DNA of 64,000 nt from Myroides marinus (GTDB lineage Bacteria; Bacteroidota; Bacteroidia; Flavobacteriales; Flavobacteriaceae), in the NCBI RefSeq assembly GCF_900109075.1, contig NZ_FNYS01000010.1, positions 1 to 64,000 of the forward strand, read 5' to 3'. Made by a program: the position numbers and the translations under genes. Within the stretch, counting starts at the first letter, position 1. Every line of letters starts with the position of its first letter. Positions 15,767 to 24,989 of this stretch are shown in pieces. The notes under the pieces were generated by a model that saw nothing but the letters and a program-made list of their open reading frames with translations, was not told the origin of the DNA and searched no databases.

Positions 15767-15784
15767 ATATACCGATTGGTATAT
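15767..15784. promoter_or_regulatory. Operator 2 of the TetR regulator
   Basis: ATATACC-GATT-GGTATAT has perfect 7-bp half-sites. It lies 17 bases before the thiolase ATG at 15801 and nearly repeats operator 1. Binding here would block the thiolase promoter. Confidence 0.8.
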
Positions 15785-15800
15785 TACAAACTATAGACAA

Positions 15801-16979
15801 ATGAAAGATGTATTTATTGTAGCAACAAAACGAACACCTATAGGAAGTTTCTTAGGTGGACTATCTTCTTTAACAGCACCTCAACTTGGAGCAATTGCAA
15901 TTGAAGAAACTTATAAAAGTATAGGACTTGCACCACAGTATATAGACAGCGTGTATATGGGTAATGTATTGAGTGCAGGTGTAGGACAATCTCCAGCCAG
16001 ACAAGCTACTATATTCGCTAATATTCCAACTGGCAAAGATGCCACCACTGTAAACAAAGTTTGTGCAGCAGGTATGAAAGCAACAACCTTAGCTGCTCAA
16101 CAAATACAGCTGGGCTTAGAAGATATCGTAGTTGCAGGTGGAATGGAAAGTATGAGTAATGTACCTCATTATACAAATGTCCGAAATGGCAATAAACTTG
16201 GTCACCTCAACCTTACAGATGGAATGATAAAGGATGGTTTATGGGATGTTTACAATGACTTTCACATGGGAACAGCAGCTGAACTTAGTATAGATAAATA
16301 TAAACACACTCGTGAAGAATTAGACAGCTTTGCTCTACTATCTTACAAAAGAGCACAACATGCAACAGAACAAGGGAAATTTGCAAATGAGTTAATACCA
16401 ATTACTATCTCAACTAAGAAAGGAAATATCACAATAGACAAGGATGAGGATATTTATAAACTAATCCCTGAAAAGATAGCCAGTCTTCCTCCTGCTTTTA
16501 GAACAGATGGAAGACTTACAGCAGCCAACTCAAGTAATCTAAACGATGGTGCAGCGGCAGTCTTACTTGCTTCACAAAAAGCAGTAGACAAACACAACTT
16601 AAAACCATTGGCTAAAATCATTGCTTATGCAGATGCAGCACAAGATCCTGAGTGGTTCACCACTACTCCTTCTATTGCTATTAATAAAGTACTTAAACAA
16701 GCTAATCTAAGTATTGATGATATAGACTTTTTTGAAATCAATGAAGCTTACGCTTCTGTTATCCTATCTAATCAAGAGATACTTAATTATAACATCGAAA
16801 AAGTCAATCTGTACGGAGGAGCCGTAGCTCTTGGGCATCCAATAGGAGCTTCTGGAGCGCGTATTATAACCACATTAGTCAATGTATTAAAACAAGAAAA
16901 AGGAAAGTATGGTATCGCTGCTATTTGCAATGGTGGAGGTGGCGCAACAGCCATATTAATAGAGAACATCAACAAATAA
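15801..16979 (+). CDS. Acetyl-CoA C-acyltransferase (thiolase)
   Basis: 392 aa, the normal thiolase length. It catalyses reversible condensation or cleavage of acyl-CoA with acetyl-CoA. The acylated cysteine is C88 (VNKVCAAGMKA); H346 lies in GHPIGASGAR and the second cysteine C376 in CNGGGGATA. These are the three catalytic elements. Whether it is biosynthetic (acetoacetyl-CoA) or degradative cannot be settled from sequence. It is under the TetR operator at 15767 and is followed 14 bases later by a dihydrolipoyl dehydrogenase gene, so the two form an operon. Confidence 0.93.
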   Translation: MKDVFIVATKRTPIGSFLGGLSSLTAPQLGAIAIEETYKSIGLAPQYIDSVYMGNVLSAGVGQSPARQATIFANIPTGKDATTVNKVCAAGMKATTLAAQQIQLGLEDIVVAGGMESMSNVPHYTNVRNGNKLGHLNLTDGMIKDGLWDVYNDFHMGTAAELSIDKYKHTREELDSFALLSYKRAQHATEQGKFANELIPITISTKKGNITIDKDEDIYKLIPEKIASLPPAFRTDGRLTAANSSNLNDGAAAVLLASQKAVDKHNLKPLAKIIAYADAAQDPEWFTTTPSIAINKVLKQANLSIDDIDFFEINEAYASVILSNQEILNYNIEKVNLYGGAVALGHPIGASGARIITTLVNVLKQEKGKYGIAAICNGGGGATAILIENINK

Positions 16980-16993
16980 TAAAACAAACAGCT

Positions 16994-18397
16994 ATGGAAC
17001 AATTTGATATTTTAGTTATAGGATCAGGACCTGGTGGATATGTAGCAGCCATTCGAAGTGCCCAATTAGGATATAAAACAGCCATTATAGAAAAGTATAA
17101 TACCTTAGGAGGTACTTGTACCAATGTAGGATGTATACCAACTAAAGCACTCTTAGATAGTACACATCACTATCACGATGCTATACACCAATACAGTGCA
17201 CATGGTATTTCATTTGACAGTATTCAACTCAACTTTGAACAATTATACAAGAGAAAAGAAGGTGTTGTGCTAAAAACAACACAAGGTCTTGATTACTTAA
17301 TGAATAAAAACAAGATTACACGCATACTGGGTACAGCCTCTTTTATCAATAACAACACTGTAGAAGTAACAGATAATAATCAACAGAAAGTATCTTACAC
17401 AGCAAATAAAATCATAGTAGCCACAGGGTCTAAACCTGCTACTTTACCAAATGTAACCATTGACAAAAAACGTATCATTACCTCTACCGAAGCTTTAGCT
17501 TTTACAGAGCAACCTAAGAGTATAACTATTATTGGTGGAGGTGTTATCGGAGTTGAGATGGCCTCAATCTTTCACAGGATAGGCACTAAAGTAACTATCG
17601 TAGAGTATGCTGATTTCTTAATCAATACAATGGATCACGAGTTAGGTAAATCACTTTACAAAATACTCAACAAACAAGGCATTGATATACAACTAGGCAA
17701 AAGCGTTTATGAAGTTACCAACTTAGGGACTACTACAGAAGTGCATTACAAAGATAAAAACGGAGAATCACACAGCATTACCTCTGAATATGTACTAATG
17801 GCAGTAGGGCGTAAAGCCTATACTACTGGATTAGGATTAGAAAACACAGACGTACAATTAGACAACAGAGGCAATATCATAGTAGATACAAATCTTAAGA
17901 CTAATGTTGATACTATCTACGCTATAGGGGACGTTATTGGAGGAGCAATGTTAGCACATAAGGCAGAAGAAGAAGCTGTTTATGTCATCGAACGAATCAA
18001 TGGACAAAAACCACATATTAATTACAATGCTATTCCCGGCGTAGTATATACCTGGCCTGAAGTAGCCTCTGTAGGTAAAACAGAAGAACAACTAAAAATA
18101 GAAGGAATTAATTACAACACAGGTAAATTCCCTTTCAGCGCAAATGCAAGAGCAAGAGCAGGTATGGATACAGATGGTTTTGTCAAAGTACTTACTGATC
18201 CTAAATACGGAGAAATACTTGGAGTACACATTATAGGAGCCAGAGCTGCGGACCTTATTGCACAGGCAGTAGTTGGTTTAGAGTACGAAGTTACCGCTTC
18301 TGATATGGCAAATATTAGTTATGCACATCCTACCTACTCAGAAGTCTTAAAAGAAGCGTATACTATTGCTTCAGGAAGGCCTTCTGTCAATATTTAA
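16994..18397 (+). CDS. lpdA: Dihydrolipoyl dehydrogenase (E3)
   Basis: 467 aa from the ATG at 16994; an in-frame start at 16925 lies inside the thiolase gene and is rejected. This FAD enzyme reoxidises dihydrolipoamide with NAD+. Seen are the FAD GxGxxG (G10-G15), the redox pair C42/C47 in GGTCTNVGCIPTKALL, a second nucleotide-binding IIGGGVIGVE, AIGDVIGGAMLAHKAEEE and the dimer-partner base H445 with E450 (AHPTYSEVLKE). It sits apart from any E1/E2 gene; pairing with a thiolase suggests a dedicated keto-acid or branched-chain route. A terminal hairpin follows. Confidence 0.93.
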   Translation: MEQFDILVIGSGPGGYVAAIRSAQLGYKTAIIEKYNTLGGTCTNVGCIPTKALLDSTHHYHDAIHQYSAHGISFDSIQLNFEQLYKRKEGVVLKTTQGLDYLMNKNKITRILGTASFINNNTVEVTDNNQQKVSYTANKIIVATGSKPATLPNVTIDKKRIITSTEALAFTEQPKSITIIGGGVIGVEMASIFHRIGTKVTIVEYADFLINTMDHELGKSLYKILNKQGIDIQLGKSVYEVTNLGTTTEVHYKDKNGESHSITSEYVLMAVGRKAYTTGLGLENTDVQLDNRGNIIVDTNLKTNVDTIYAIGDVIGGAMLAHKAEEEAVYVIERINGQKPHINYNAIPGVVYTWPEVASVGKTEEQLKIEGINYNTGKFPFSANARARAGMDTDGFVKVLTDPKYGEILGVHIIGARAADLIAQAVVGLEYEVTASDMANISYAHPTYSEVLKEAYTIASGRPSVNI

Positions 18398-18407
18398 TTA
18401 GCAAAAT

Positions 18408-18440
18408 TAACGGCAATAAATCGAGTGTTTATTGCCGTTA
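18408..18440 (+). terminator. Hairpin after lpdA
   Basis: Perfect 13-bp stem (18408-18420 with 18428-18440) with a 7-base loop; only a weak T-rich tail follows. Confidence 0.65.
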
Positions 18441-18470
18441 TTAATTAATATTGTAAACTAAATATAAACT

Positions 18471-19010
18471 ATGAAAACCTATATCACCCTTCTTAGAGGA
18501 ATAAATGTTAGTGGTAAAAACATCATTAAGATGGATGAATTAAAACAGCTATGCATTGACTTAGGTTTACACAATGTACAGACTTATATTCAGAGTGGAA
18601 ATATTGTTTATCAAACTTCAGAACAAGACCCTTCTATCCTATCGAAAAGGATAAATAATACAATACTAACTCATCTAGGATTAAACATTCCCGTACTTAC
18701 ATTAGAAAGTGAACAATTTAAAAAGATCATCAATGAGAATCCGTTTACAACTGAAGAAGAGCTAGCCCTACTGTATATCACTTTTATAGAAGGCACCCCT
18801 CATCTAGAAGGTCTAAATACACTGATAGGCAAAAAAGCAGACACAGAACTACTTCATATCACAGCGTCAGCTGTATTCTTAGTTGCTAATATAGGCTATG
18901 GTAAAACTAAGGTAAACAATACACTTATAGAAAATAAACTAAAAGTAATAGCTACTACACGCAACTATAATACCTGTCTAAAGCTTATCTCGCTTGCTAG
19001 TACTATTTAA
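18471..19010 (+). CDS. DUF1697-family protein
   Basis: 179 aa. The N-terminus MKTYITLLRGINVSGKNIIKMDELKQLC and QTYIQSGNIVYQTSE are the hallmark of DUF1697, a cytosolic family of unknown function widespread in bacteria. The length is normal. It stands alone; its last 8 bases overlap the 3' end of the convergent lipoprotein gene. Confidence 0.9.
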   Translation: MKTYITLLRGINVSGKNIIKMDELKQLCIDLGLHNVQTYIQSGNIVYQTSEQDPSILSKRINNTILTHLGLNIPVLTLESEQFKKIINENPFTTEEELALLYITFIEGTPHLEGLNTLIGKKADTELLHITASAVFLVANIGYGKTKVNNTLIENKLKVIATTRNYNTCLKLISLASTI

Positions 19011-19644
19011 GGCGATAGGTAATTGTTCTAAAACCACTACCTGCCCTGTCAATTATATGTAAATAGATACGCGAATTAACCGACTCTTTATGAGCTACTT
19101 CTTCTTTATTTGCATTATACGCTTCTAGATCTGATGTCTGTGCTATTTTATAAAACAATTCTATATCAACCTTTACAGCTACACCAGGATCATCTATTAG
19201 TCTACTACCAGCTTTTAAAGCACTAGTTCTAAAGTCATCTACTTTTAGATAATATATCGGAGAGTTCTCACTAAGTATAGCAGCGTAATAACCAAACTTA
19301 TATACATTAGACTTATGTATTCTTTCTATGATAATCATTCTATTGTTAGACTGCTCTAGTCCTAAGTTTTGTGCAAATAAACACAACTCTGAACGTATCT
19401 CATTAGTATATTTATAATCTAGAGGACTTACACCATCTTGGTCATTAGGCAACTGAGCTATCGATCTATAGATATTAGTAAACACAGGATTTAAAGGAGC
19501 CTGATAAGTCACACTACTCTCTTTAGGAATACCTGGTTCTTTACTCTCTTCAACTCTTCTTTGTTGGTGCCCTTGCTGTCCATTACAGCTTATGCTAAGT
19601 ACAGCTAATATCCCTGCACTCACACTTAATAATAACTTTCTCAT
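19003..19644 (-). CDS. Lipoprotein of unknown function
   Basis: 213 aa with a lipoprotein signal (MRKLLLSVSAGILAVLSISC, acylated C20). A Gln/Arg-rich linker (NGQQGHQQRRVEESKE) follows, then a globular part with no recognised domain. It is likely anchored to the outer membrane facing the periplasm. The ATG is at 19644. It is convergent with, and overlaps by 8 bases, the DUF1697 gene. Function unknown. Confidence 0.7.
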   Translation of the reverse strand: MRKLLLSVSAGILAVLSISCNGQQGHQQRRVEESKEPGIPKESSVTYQAPLNPVFTNIYRSIAQLPNDQDGVSPLDYKYTNEIRSELCLFAQNLGLEQSNNRMIIIERIHKSNVYKFGYYAAILSENSPIYYLKVDDFRTSALKAGSRLIDDPGVAVKVDIELFYKIAQTSDLEAYNANKEEVAHKESVNSRIYLHIIDRAGSGFRTITYRLK

Positions 19645-19751
19645 ACCTTTTCTTTTTCAACTTCAAAATTAATAAATTATAATTTGGCAAGCCTACTAGT
19701 CCAAAAAATGGACTCTACTCACTTGCTCCAATACAATCTGAAATACTAAAC

Positions 19752-19804
19752 ACTACGAACAATAATGTATGTTCTTACAGGCTTAGAGCATAGAAGATAA
19801 GTTT
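19752..19804 (+). repeat. 53-bp direct repeat, copy 1
   Basis: Matches 21242-21294 at 51 of 53 positions in the same orientation. Inside, GAACA and TGTTC form short inverted arms 8 bases apart. The two copies bracket the secreted-protein gene at 19902-21176. Confidence 0.9.
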
Positions 19805-19901
19805 TATAAAACTTTTGAGAGGATTACTTTTAAAAATAGGTATCTTTAACCAACAATACACTTTATAATCAATTATTTAGAAGACACTTAAACTATTTCT
19901 C

Positions 19902-21176
19902 ATGAAAATAATTCATTCTATTTTAATCTGTTTATTTGCTGTAACCTCTTTTGCTCAAATAAGAAAAGATTCTGAAAAAATCAAAAAGGAAGAACTATTA
20001 TATAGTGAAAGAACTATAGACAAACTAAAACATATAGTTGACTCTCTTAATAGTAGTTTTCTTAATTGCGAATTAACTCCTACCTATTATCCTATACCCC
20101 AAACTATTGGGACAAGCATTCATTACGAAGCAGAAGATCTATCAAATATTGTCAATGATCTAAAAAATAATATCTCAATCTCAGAACTTAAAGCAAAATA
20201 CCCTTCAGTAGATATTCAAGAAAATACATTATTAGCATTATCTACACCTATTACTAAAGAAGACAAAAAGTATTCTTATCACACTTTATATACTAAGTAC
20301 AATTTTACGATATCGACAGAAACTCCACTCAAAAAAGATACCTGGTATATTAATGAGGAGGAGGATAGTGAAGGATTAGTTCTTGTATCAGAAGAAGATA
20401 GTGATTCTTTAAAATATTTAAGTGCATTTTATTATAGCAACAATAGTTCAAAAAAATTGCTCCCTCAAAAATATGCACAGATGATTGCTTATACTGACTG
20501 CATGATAGATACAACAACAACTAAGTTTAAAGAAAATGCTACTTATACTATGATGGATGTATACTTACCTAAAAATTGGAAAAGTCTTTCATTAAAAAAA
20601 CAAAAAAAGCTTCTTGATGAGATGAGAAGTAATTTAGTAATCGGTAGTTGTAGTATGGATGAAAGTCCTAATGTACAAGCTAAAAACATTGCAATACTTG
20701 CTGCTGAAACTAATAATTGGAAAATATTTTTAAAGGCTCACTTAGATATATTAAATGATAACTTTGAAAGAGTTGCATGGTCAAACATGGCAGAGGCATA
20801 TCGACAAACGTATATTCAAGAACTGGAGACTCTAAATATTAATACAATAGACCTAATTCTTGGAACTGTTTTTTTGTATGATAATCCTGCTAAAAATCAT
20901 TATTTTGGAAATATATATAGACTCAGTAGAGCAATAAGTGAAGCACAAAAACAACAAGAATTTGAACGTGAAATCCTTGAAATAATAGAAGATAACGAAC
21001 TTGATACATTAAACCGTTTACGATTTACCTATCTGTATCTCAACTACATTTCTTATTTAGAAGATACTTCTATCAAAAACAAGAAACAAAAGGAATTTTT
21101 AGAACGAATCAATACTTCCTTACCTAATTACTATGATTTCATCAAAAAAAGTATTTACGACAATAACGAAGCCTAA
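19902..21176 (+). CDS. Secreted protein of unknown function flanked by direct repeats
   Basis: 424 aa with a signal peptide (MKIIHSILICLFAVTSFAQ). The rest is hydrophilic and Lys/Glu/Asn-rich, with no membrane segment and no recognised domain. An acidic patch (NEEEDSEGLVLVSEEDSDS, about residues 150-168) and a helical C-terminal half stand out. The gene is more A-rich than its neighbours and lies between two copies of a 53-bp repeat, so it may have been inserted upstream of the VOC gene. A hairpin terminator follows. Function unknown. Confidence 0.65.
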   Translation: MKIIHSILICLFAVTSFAQIRKDSEKIKKEELLYSERTIDKLKHIVDSLNSSFLNCELTPTYYPIPQTIGTSIHYEAEDLSNIVNDLKNNISISELKAKYPSVDIQENTLLALSTPITKEDKKYSYHTLYTKYNFTISTETPLKKDTWYINEEEDSEGLVLVSEEDSDSLKYLSAFYYSNNSSKKLLPQKYAQMIAYTDCMIDTTTTKFKENATYTMMDVYLPKNWKSLSLKKQKKLLDEMRSNLVIGSCSMDESPNVQAKNIAILAAETNNWKIFLKAHLDILNDNFERVAWSNMAEAYRQTYIQELETLNINTIDLILGTVFLYDNPAKNHYFGNIYRLSRAISEAQKQQEFEREILEIIEDNELDTLNRLRFTYLYLNYISYLEDTSIKNKKQKEFLERINTSLPNYYDFIKKSIYDNNEA

Positions 21177-21182
21177 AAATAG

Positions 21183-21211
21183 AAAAGCCTTACTCTTAAG
21201 TGAGGCTTTTT
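21183..21211 (+). terminator. Terminator after the repeat-flanked gene
   Basis: AAAAGCCTTA pairs with TGAGGCTTTT with one G-U, 8-base loop and T-run. Confidence 0.7.
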
Positions 21212-21241
21212 ATATCATACTACACAAAATCCTCCCTCCTA

Positions 21242-21294
21242 ACTACGAACAATAATGTATGTTCTTGCAGGCTTAGAGAATAGAAGATAAGTTT
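21242..21294 (+). repeat. 53-bp direct repeat, copy 2
   Basis: Near-identical to 19752-19804. It ends 10 bases before the VOC gene ATG (21305) and probably contains that gene's promoter or leader; copy 1 has the same sequence 97 bases before the orphan gene. Confidence 0.9.
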
Positions 21295-21304
21295 GTCAAA
21301 AAAA

Positions 21305-21763
21305 ATGAAACTATCAGATAATATAATTGGCTTTCATCACTATGCCATTAAAGCCAAAGATTACAACAATACTATTCAGTTTTATGAACAACTAGGTTTT
21401 GTACAAGTACATACGTGGTCATTGCCTGACTTTAATTTAAAACAAGCAACGATGTTATTTCATCCAAAAATAAACATCTACTTAGAAATATTTGATAAAG
21501 ATGCTGATATTCCAACACAAGGAAGAAAGAGATTAACAGACGATGAATACATAGAGAATGCACTATTACATATCTGTTTTACAGTAAAAGATGCACAACT
21601 TGCCAGAACAGAAGCTTTGCGATTAGGAGCAATAGATTTAAGTAAAGGGACAGCTGAGATTACTTTATCTAGTGATCTCAAAGACATAGCTGTCAGAAAT
21701 AGCCTAGTATATAGTCCTAATGGAGAAGTAATCGAATTCTTAGAAGAAGTCAATTTTCTATAG
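21305..21763 (+). CDS. VOC-superfamily (glyoxalase/bleomycin-resistance fold) protein
   Basis: 152 aa from the ATG at 21305; an upstream TTG at 21293 lies in the 53-bp repeat. It shows IIGFHHYAIKAKDYNNTIQFYEQLGF, where H14 or H15 could bind metal, LYLEIFDKD-type strand and the closing SPNGEVIEFLEE, the usual last metal-ligand strand. VOC proteins are cytosolic lyases, dioxygenases or drug-binding proteins; substrate unknown. It converges on the HxlR gene, overlapping it by 6 bases. Confidence 0.85.
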   Translation: MKLSDNIIGFHHYAIKAKDYNNTIQFYEQLGFVQVHTWSLPDFNLKQATMLFHPKINIYLEIFDKDADIPTQGRKRLTDDEYIENALLHICFTVKDAQLARTEALRLGAIDLSKGTAEITLSSDLKDIAVRNSLVYSPNGEVIEFLEEVNFL

Positions 21764-22084
21764 ACTTCCTAATGATTGAAAAGATTTTATTAATACAATA
21801 AAATCTTTTCCCTTTGTCGTTAATGAATAAACAGATGATGTTTTATCCTTGTTTTTTAAGATTAAATTATCTCGTTGTAATTCTCCTAATTGTTTGGTCA
21901 GAATGCGTTCAGACAGATTTGGCAATACATCGATAAACTCATTATAGCGCAACTCTCTCTCCGTTAATGCAAACAATATAGACATCTTCCATCGTCCACT
22001 TATTTGCATTAATACCTTATGTGCTGCACAAAACTCTTTTAAAGTATTCTCATTACTAAAATTAGTAGAAGACTCTTTTCTCAT
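21758..22084 (-). CDS. HxlR-family winged-helix regulator
   Basis: 108 aa, the usual HxlR length. C18 precedes the winged helix (about residues 25-90): ISGRWKMSILFALTERELRYNEFIDVLPNLSERILTKQLGELQRDNLI, the signature of MarR-like HxlR proteins. Its start is 11 bases after the stop of the radical-SAM-like gene, so the two are probably cotranscribed. A thiol- or aldehyde-responsive role is common in the family, but no operator was identified. Confidence 0.9.
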   Translation of the reverse strand: MRKESSTNFSNENTLKEFCAAHKVLMQISGRWKMSILFALTERELRYNEFIDVLPNLSERILTKQLGELQRDNLILKNKDKTSSVYSLTTKGKDFIVLIKSFQSLGSL

Positions 22085-22095
22085 AAGTTAATACA

Positions 22096-24294
22096 TTATA
22101 AAACCAATAACGCCATATCTTTTAATGCCAATGCAGGTTTAGAGTACCAGAATGGTTCAAAGTCTTCATTTGTAAAATCCTCAAAGCTTTTCTTCATTTC
22201 CTGATACGTCATTGTTTGTGAAGCTTTCTCTTTTAATGTTTCTACAAAGTGTACAAACCAATCACCTACTACTCTATCCACATCCACAGCAATAGTCTCC
22301 TTTTTAGTATAAAACACTAACTGAGCCATCTCAAACACCCTGTTCTTTTTCTTCTTTTCGAAGTATTCTATATAAGGGAATGTCCCCAGCCATACTACCT
22401 TTTGATTAGGCTTACACACAGTCAGAGGTTCATTGTTTAAACAACTAAATATATAATCAGATGATATACTCGTACGAGGTACTTTAAAATCAAACCATTC
22501 GTTTAACGGCCAGTCAAAACACATGCCATGCATAAAGTTAAACAGTGATTTCTTCAATCCGTATGAGAACTTATCATGTATAGCACCATTCATCTCTACG
22601 TGAGGTACATCGTTATTAGCGAATGTCCCCATCTCAGCGTTTACGCGCTCTACTTTATACTCTTCAGGGTTCATACCTACAGGAGAGTGAGCCGTCATCG
22701 CGAACTGATGCCAGAAACCTGATTGCATCACTCCAGCTTCAAACAACTGACGTACCATCTCTAAACTGTCAATAGTCTCCTGAGCAGTCTGTGTAGGGAA
22801 ACCATACATTAAGTAAGCGTGTACTAATATCCCCGCCTCAGTAAAGTTTCTATTCACTCGAGCTACTTGCTCTACAGTTACACCTTTATCGATTAGCTTA
22901 AGCAAGCGATCTGACGCTACCTCTAATCCTCCTGATACTGCCACACATCCAGATGCTTTTAGCAGTAAACACAAGTCCTTTGTAAAACTCTTCTCAAAGC
23001 GAATATTCGTCCACCATGACACAGTTAGTTTACGTCTGATAATTTCTAAAGCAACTTCACGCATCAGTGCAGGAGGTGCAGCTTCATCTACAAAGTGAAA
23101 CCCAGTCTCACCAGTCTGTTCTATCAGCGTCTGCATACGATCTACTATCTGCTTAGCCGCTATCGGTTCATACACCTTGATATAATCTAAGCTAATATCA
23201 CAGAATGTACACTTACCCCAATAGCATCCATGTGCCATTATCAACTTGTTCCATCTACCATCACTCCACATACGGTGCATAGGATTTACTACTTCTATTA
23301 CAGAAATATACTCCGTCAATGGTAAATCAGAGTAATCAGGTGTTCCTACCTCAGCTTGTTTATAATCACGCTTTAGAGGATTATTGATATACACTACCTC
23401 ACCATCTTTAGCAATCAGTGTACGCTTTAGTTCTTCCTGAGTGATTTTACCTTCCACATATAAAATCAAATTCTCCAATGGAGCTTCTCCATCGTCTAAC
23501 GTAATAAAGTCAAAGAATTCAAATACACGTACATCCTTTAGAGAACGCAACTCCGTATTCGGGAATCCTCCTCCCATTGTAATCTTAATATGAGGGTGAT
23601 TATTCTTGATGTACTGAGCACATCTAAAGCTACTGTATAAATTACCAGGGAAAGGTACTGAGAAACCTATAATCTTAGGATTAGTCTTATCTATTAGCTG
23701 TTGAAGTAACGCTATAGTAATCTCATCGATATAAGTCAATGATTGTTGAAGTGCCTCATACATCTCATCGAATGTATGAGCTGAGCGACCTAAACGCTCT
23801 GCATATCTACTAAACCCAAAGTTAGTATCTACCGTCTCAACGATTAAGTCTGATAAATCTTCTAAGTACAGTGTTGACAAGTGCTTTGCCTTATCTTGTA
23901 TTCCCATAGTACCGAATGCCCACTCCAACTCTTCTAATTGCTCAAAACGAGAAGCTCTAGGCAAATAGTCTTCTTGTACGATAGCATGTGCTAGCGTAGG
24001 ATTTTTGCCTTGTAAGAAAGCAATTACAGCGTCTATAGTAGCGATATAGTCTTCTTCTAAGGCTAAGATACGATGAATGTTAGGAGATACTTCCTCTATG
24101 TGTTCATGCACATAATCGAATAAATCTACTAGTCCTTGTTTACTAAACAATTTTAATATAACCTCTATCCCTAAGTCAGCCTGATAGCTATCTATATTTA
24201 GGGTATTCAGAAACCCCTTAATATAAGCCGTAGCTGGATAAGGTGTGTTTAACTGTGTAAACGGAGGAGTTATAAAAGCTATTGTCGTATTCAC
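22096..24294 (-). CDS. B12-binding/radical-SAM-like protein
   Basis: 732 aa. The N-terminal half reads like a cobalamin-binding domain (IAFITPPFTQLNTPYPATAYIKGFL at the start, IIGFSVPFPGNLYSSFRCAQYIK near residue 210, and GGGFPNTELR near 242). The radical-SAM cluster motif is C357-YWGK-C362-TF-C365, spacing CX4CX2C, not the usual CX3CX2C. ECTD-like strands follow (HFVDEAAPP, SGGLEVASDRLL, YLMYGFPTQTAQETIDSLEM). It should be a cytosolic 4Fe-4S enzyme; the substrate is unknown. It heads a unit with the HxlR gene. Confidence 0.82.
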   Translation of the reverse strand: MNTTIAFITPPFTQLNTPYPATAYIKGFLNTLNIDSYQADLGIEVILKLFSKQGLVDLFDYVHEHIEEVSPNIHRILALEEDYIATIDAVIAFLQGKNPTLAHAIVQEDYLPRASRFEQLEELEWAFGTMGIQDKAKHLSTLYLEDLSDLIVETVDTNFGFSRYAERLGRSAHTFDEMYEALQQSLTYIDEITIALLQQLIDKTNPKIIGFSVPFPGNLYSSFRCAQYIKNNHPHIKITMGGGFPNTELRSLKDVRVFEFFDFITLDDGEAPLENLILYVEGKITQEELKRTLIAKDGEVVYINNPLKRDYKQAEVGTPDYSDLPLTEYISVIEVVNPMHRMWSDGRWNKLIMAHGCYWGKCTFCDISLDYIKVYEPIAAKQIVDRMQTLIEQTGETGFHFVDEAAPPALMREVALEIIRRKLTVSWWTNIRFEKSFTKDLCLLLKASGCVAVSGGLEVASDRLLKLIDKGVTVEQVARVNRNFTEAGILVHAYLMYGFPTQTAQETIDSLEMVRQLFEAGVMQSGFWHQFAMTAHSPVGMNPEEYKVERVNAEMGTFANNDVPHVEMNGAIHDKFSYGLKKSLFNFMHGMCFDWPLNEWFDFKVPRTSISSDYIFSCLNNEPLTVCKPNQKVVWLGTFPYIEYFEKKKKNRVFEMAQLVFYTKKETIAVDVDRVVGDWFVHFVETLKEKASQTMTYQEMKKSFEDFTNEDFEPFWYSKPALALKDMALLVL

Positions 24295-24443
24295 TGTATC
24301 TAATTTTGGAGTGCAAAGATACTACTATTCAATGGAGTAAAAAACTGTATCTTCTATACTCCCATTTATATTTAATTACAATTTAACAAACAAATAATCA
24401 ACACATTACAATAAAAACAATCATATTATACTCCTATCACTTC

Positions 24444-24863
24444 CTACAACACCTTACGCAAGTATAACTTAGCGTACCCCAGCGGATAGTCCTTCTCCTC
24501 TGCAAACACTGTAAATCCTAAGGATTGATAAAAGTCTGAAGCTTGAAAAGAGAAAGTATTTAATGATATATACTTACACTTTCGATCCACTGCTACTTGT
24601 TCAGCAGCTAGCATTAGTTTCTTGCCAAGTCCTTGTCCTCTATAACTCTCTTTGACAGCAAGACTCTGTATCTCTAATGTTCCCCAAAGCGAACGACCAA
24701 GTATCCCACCTATCACCTCATCATTATCAGTAAGTGTAATCTCAAGTGATTCGTTCACACAATCCACAAGCTCTGTAGTATGCTTGAGGTTATAAGAAGA
24801 CAATATCTCCTTAATTTTCATCGCATTACTATCCTCTATTTCTGTACTTATCTTTATTTCCAT
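24444..24863 (-). CDS. GNAT-family N-acetyltransferase
   Basis: 139 aa. The acetyl-CoA binding motif A is IQSLAVKESYRGQGLGKKLMLAAEQVA (about residues 66-92), followed by YISLNTFSFQASDFYQSLGF, the typical GNAT beta-5 region, and a final LYLRKVL. It would transfer an acetyl group to an unknown amine. The ATG is at 24863. It stands alone, 149 bases from the radical-SAM-like gene on the same strand. Confidence 0.9.
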   Translation of the reverse strand: MEIKISTEIEDSNAMKIKEILSSYNLKHTTELVDCVNESLEITLTDNDEVIGGILGRSLWGTLEIQSLAVKESYRGQGLGKKLMLAAEQVAVDRKCKYISLNTFSFQASDFYQSLGFTVFAEEKDYPLGYAKLYLRKVL

Positions 24864-24964
24864 ATATTATTTATTAACCGATTATAGTAGTCTAAATTAT
24901 TAAATCTAAATCACATCATAGTTTATTTCTATACATTCACCATTCAAAGAATTTAACATATTCC

Positions 24965-24972
24965 TATCTTTG
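24965..24972 (+). promoter_or_regulatory. Promoter -7 box of the AraC gene
   Basis: TATCTTTG, a consensus TAnnTTTG box, 17 bases before the ATG at 24990. Confidence 0.55.
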
Positions 24973-24989
24973 TCTAAAATATTAGAAAT

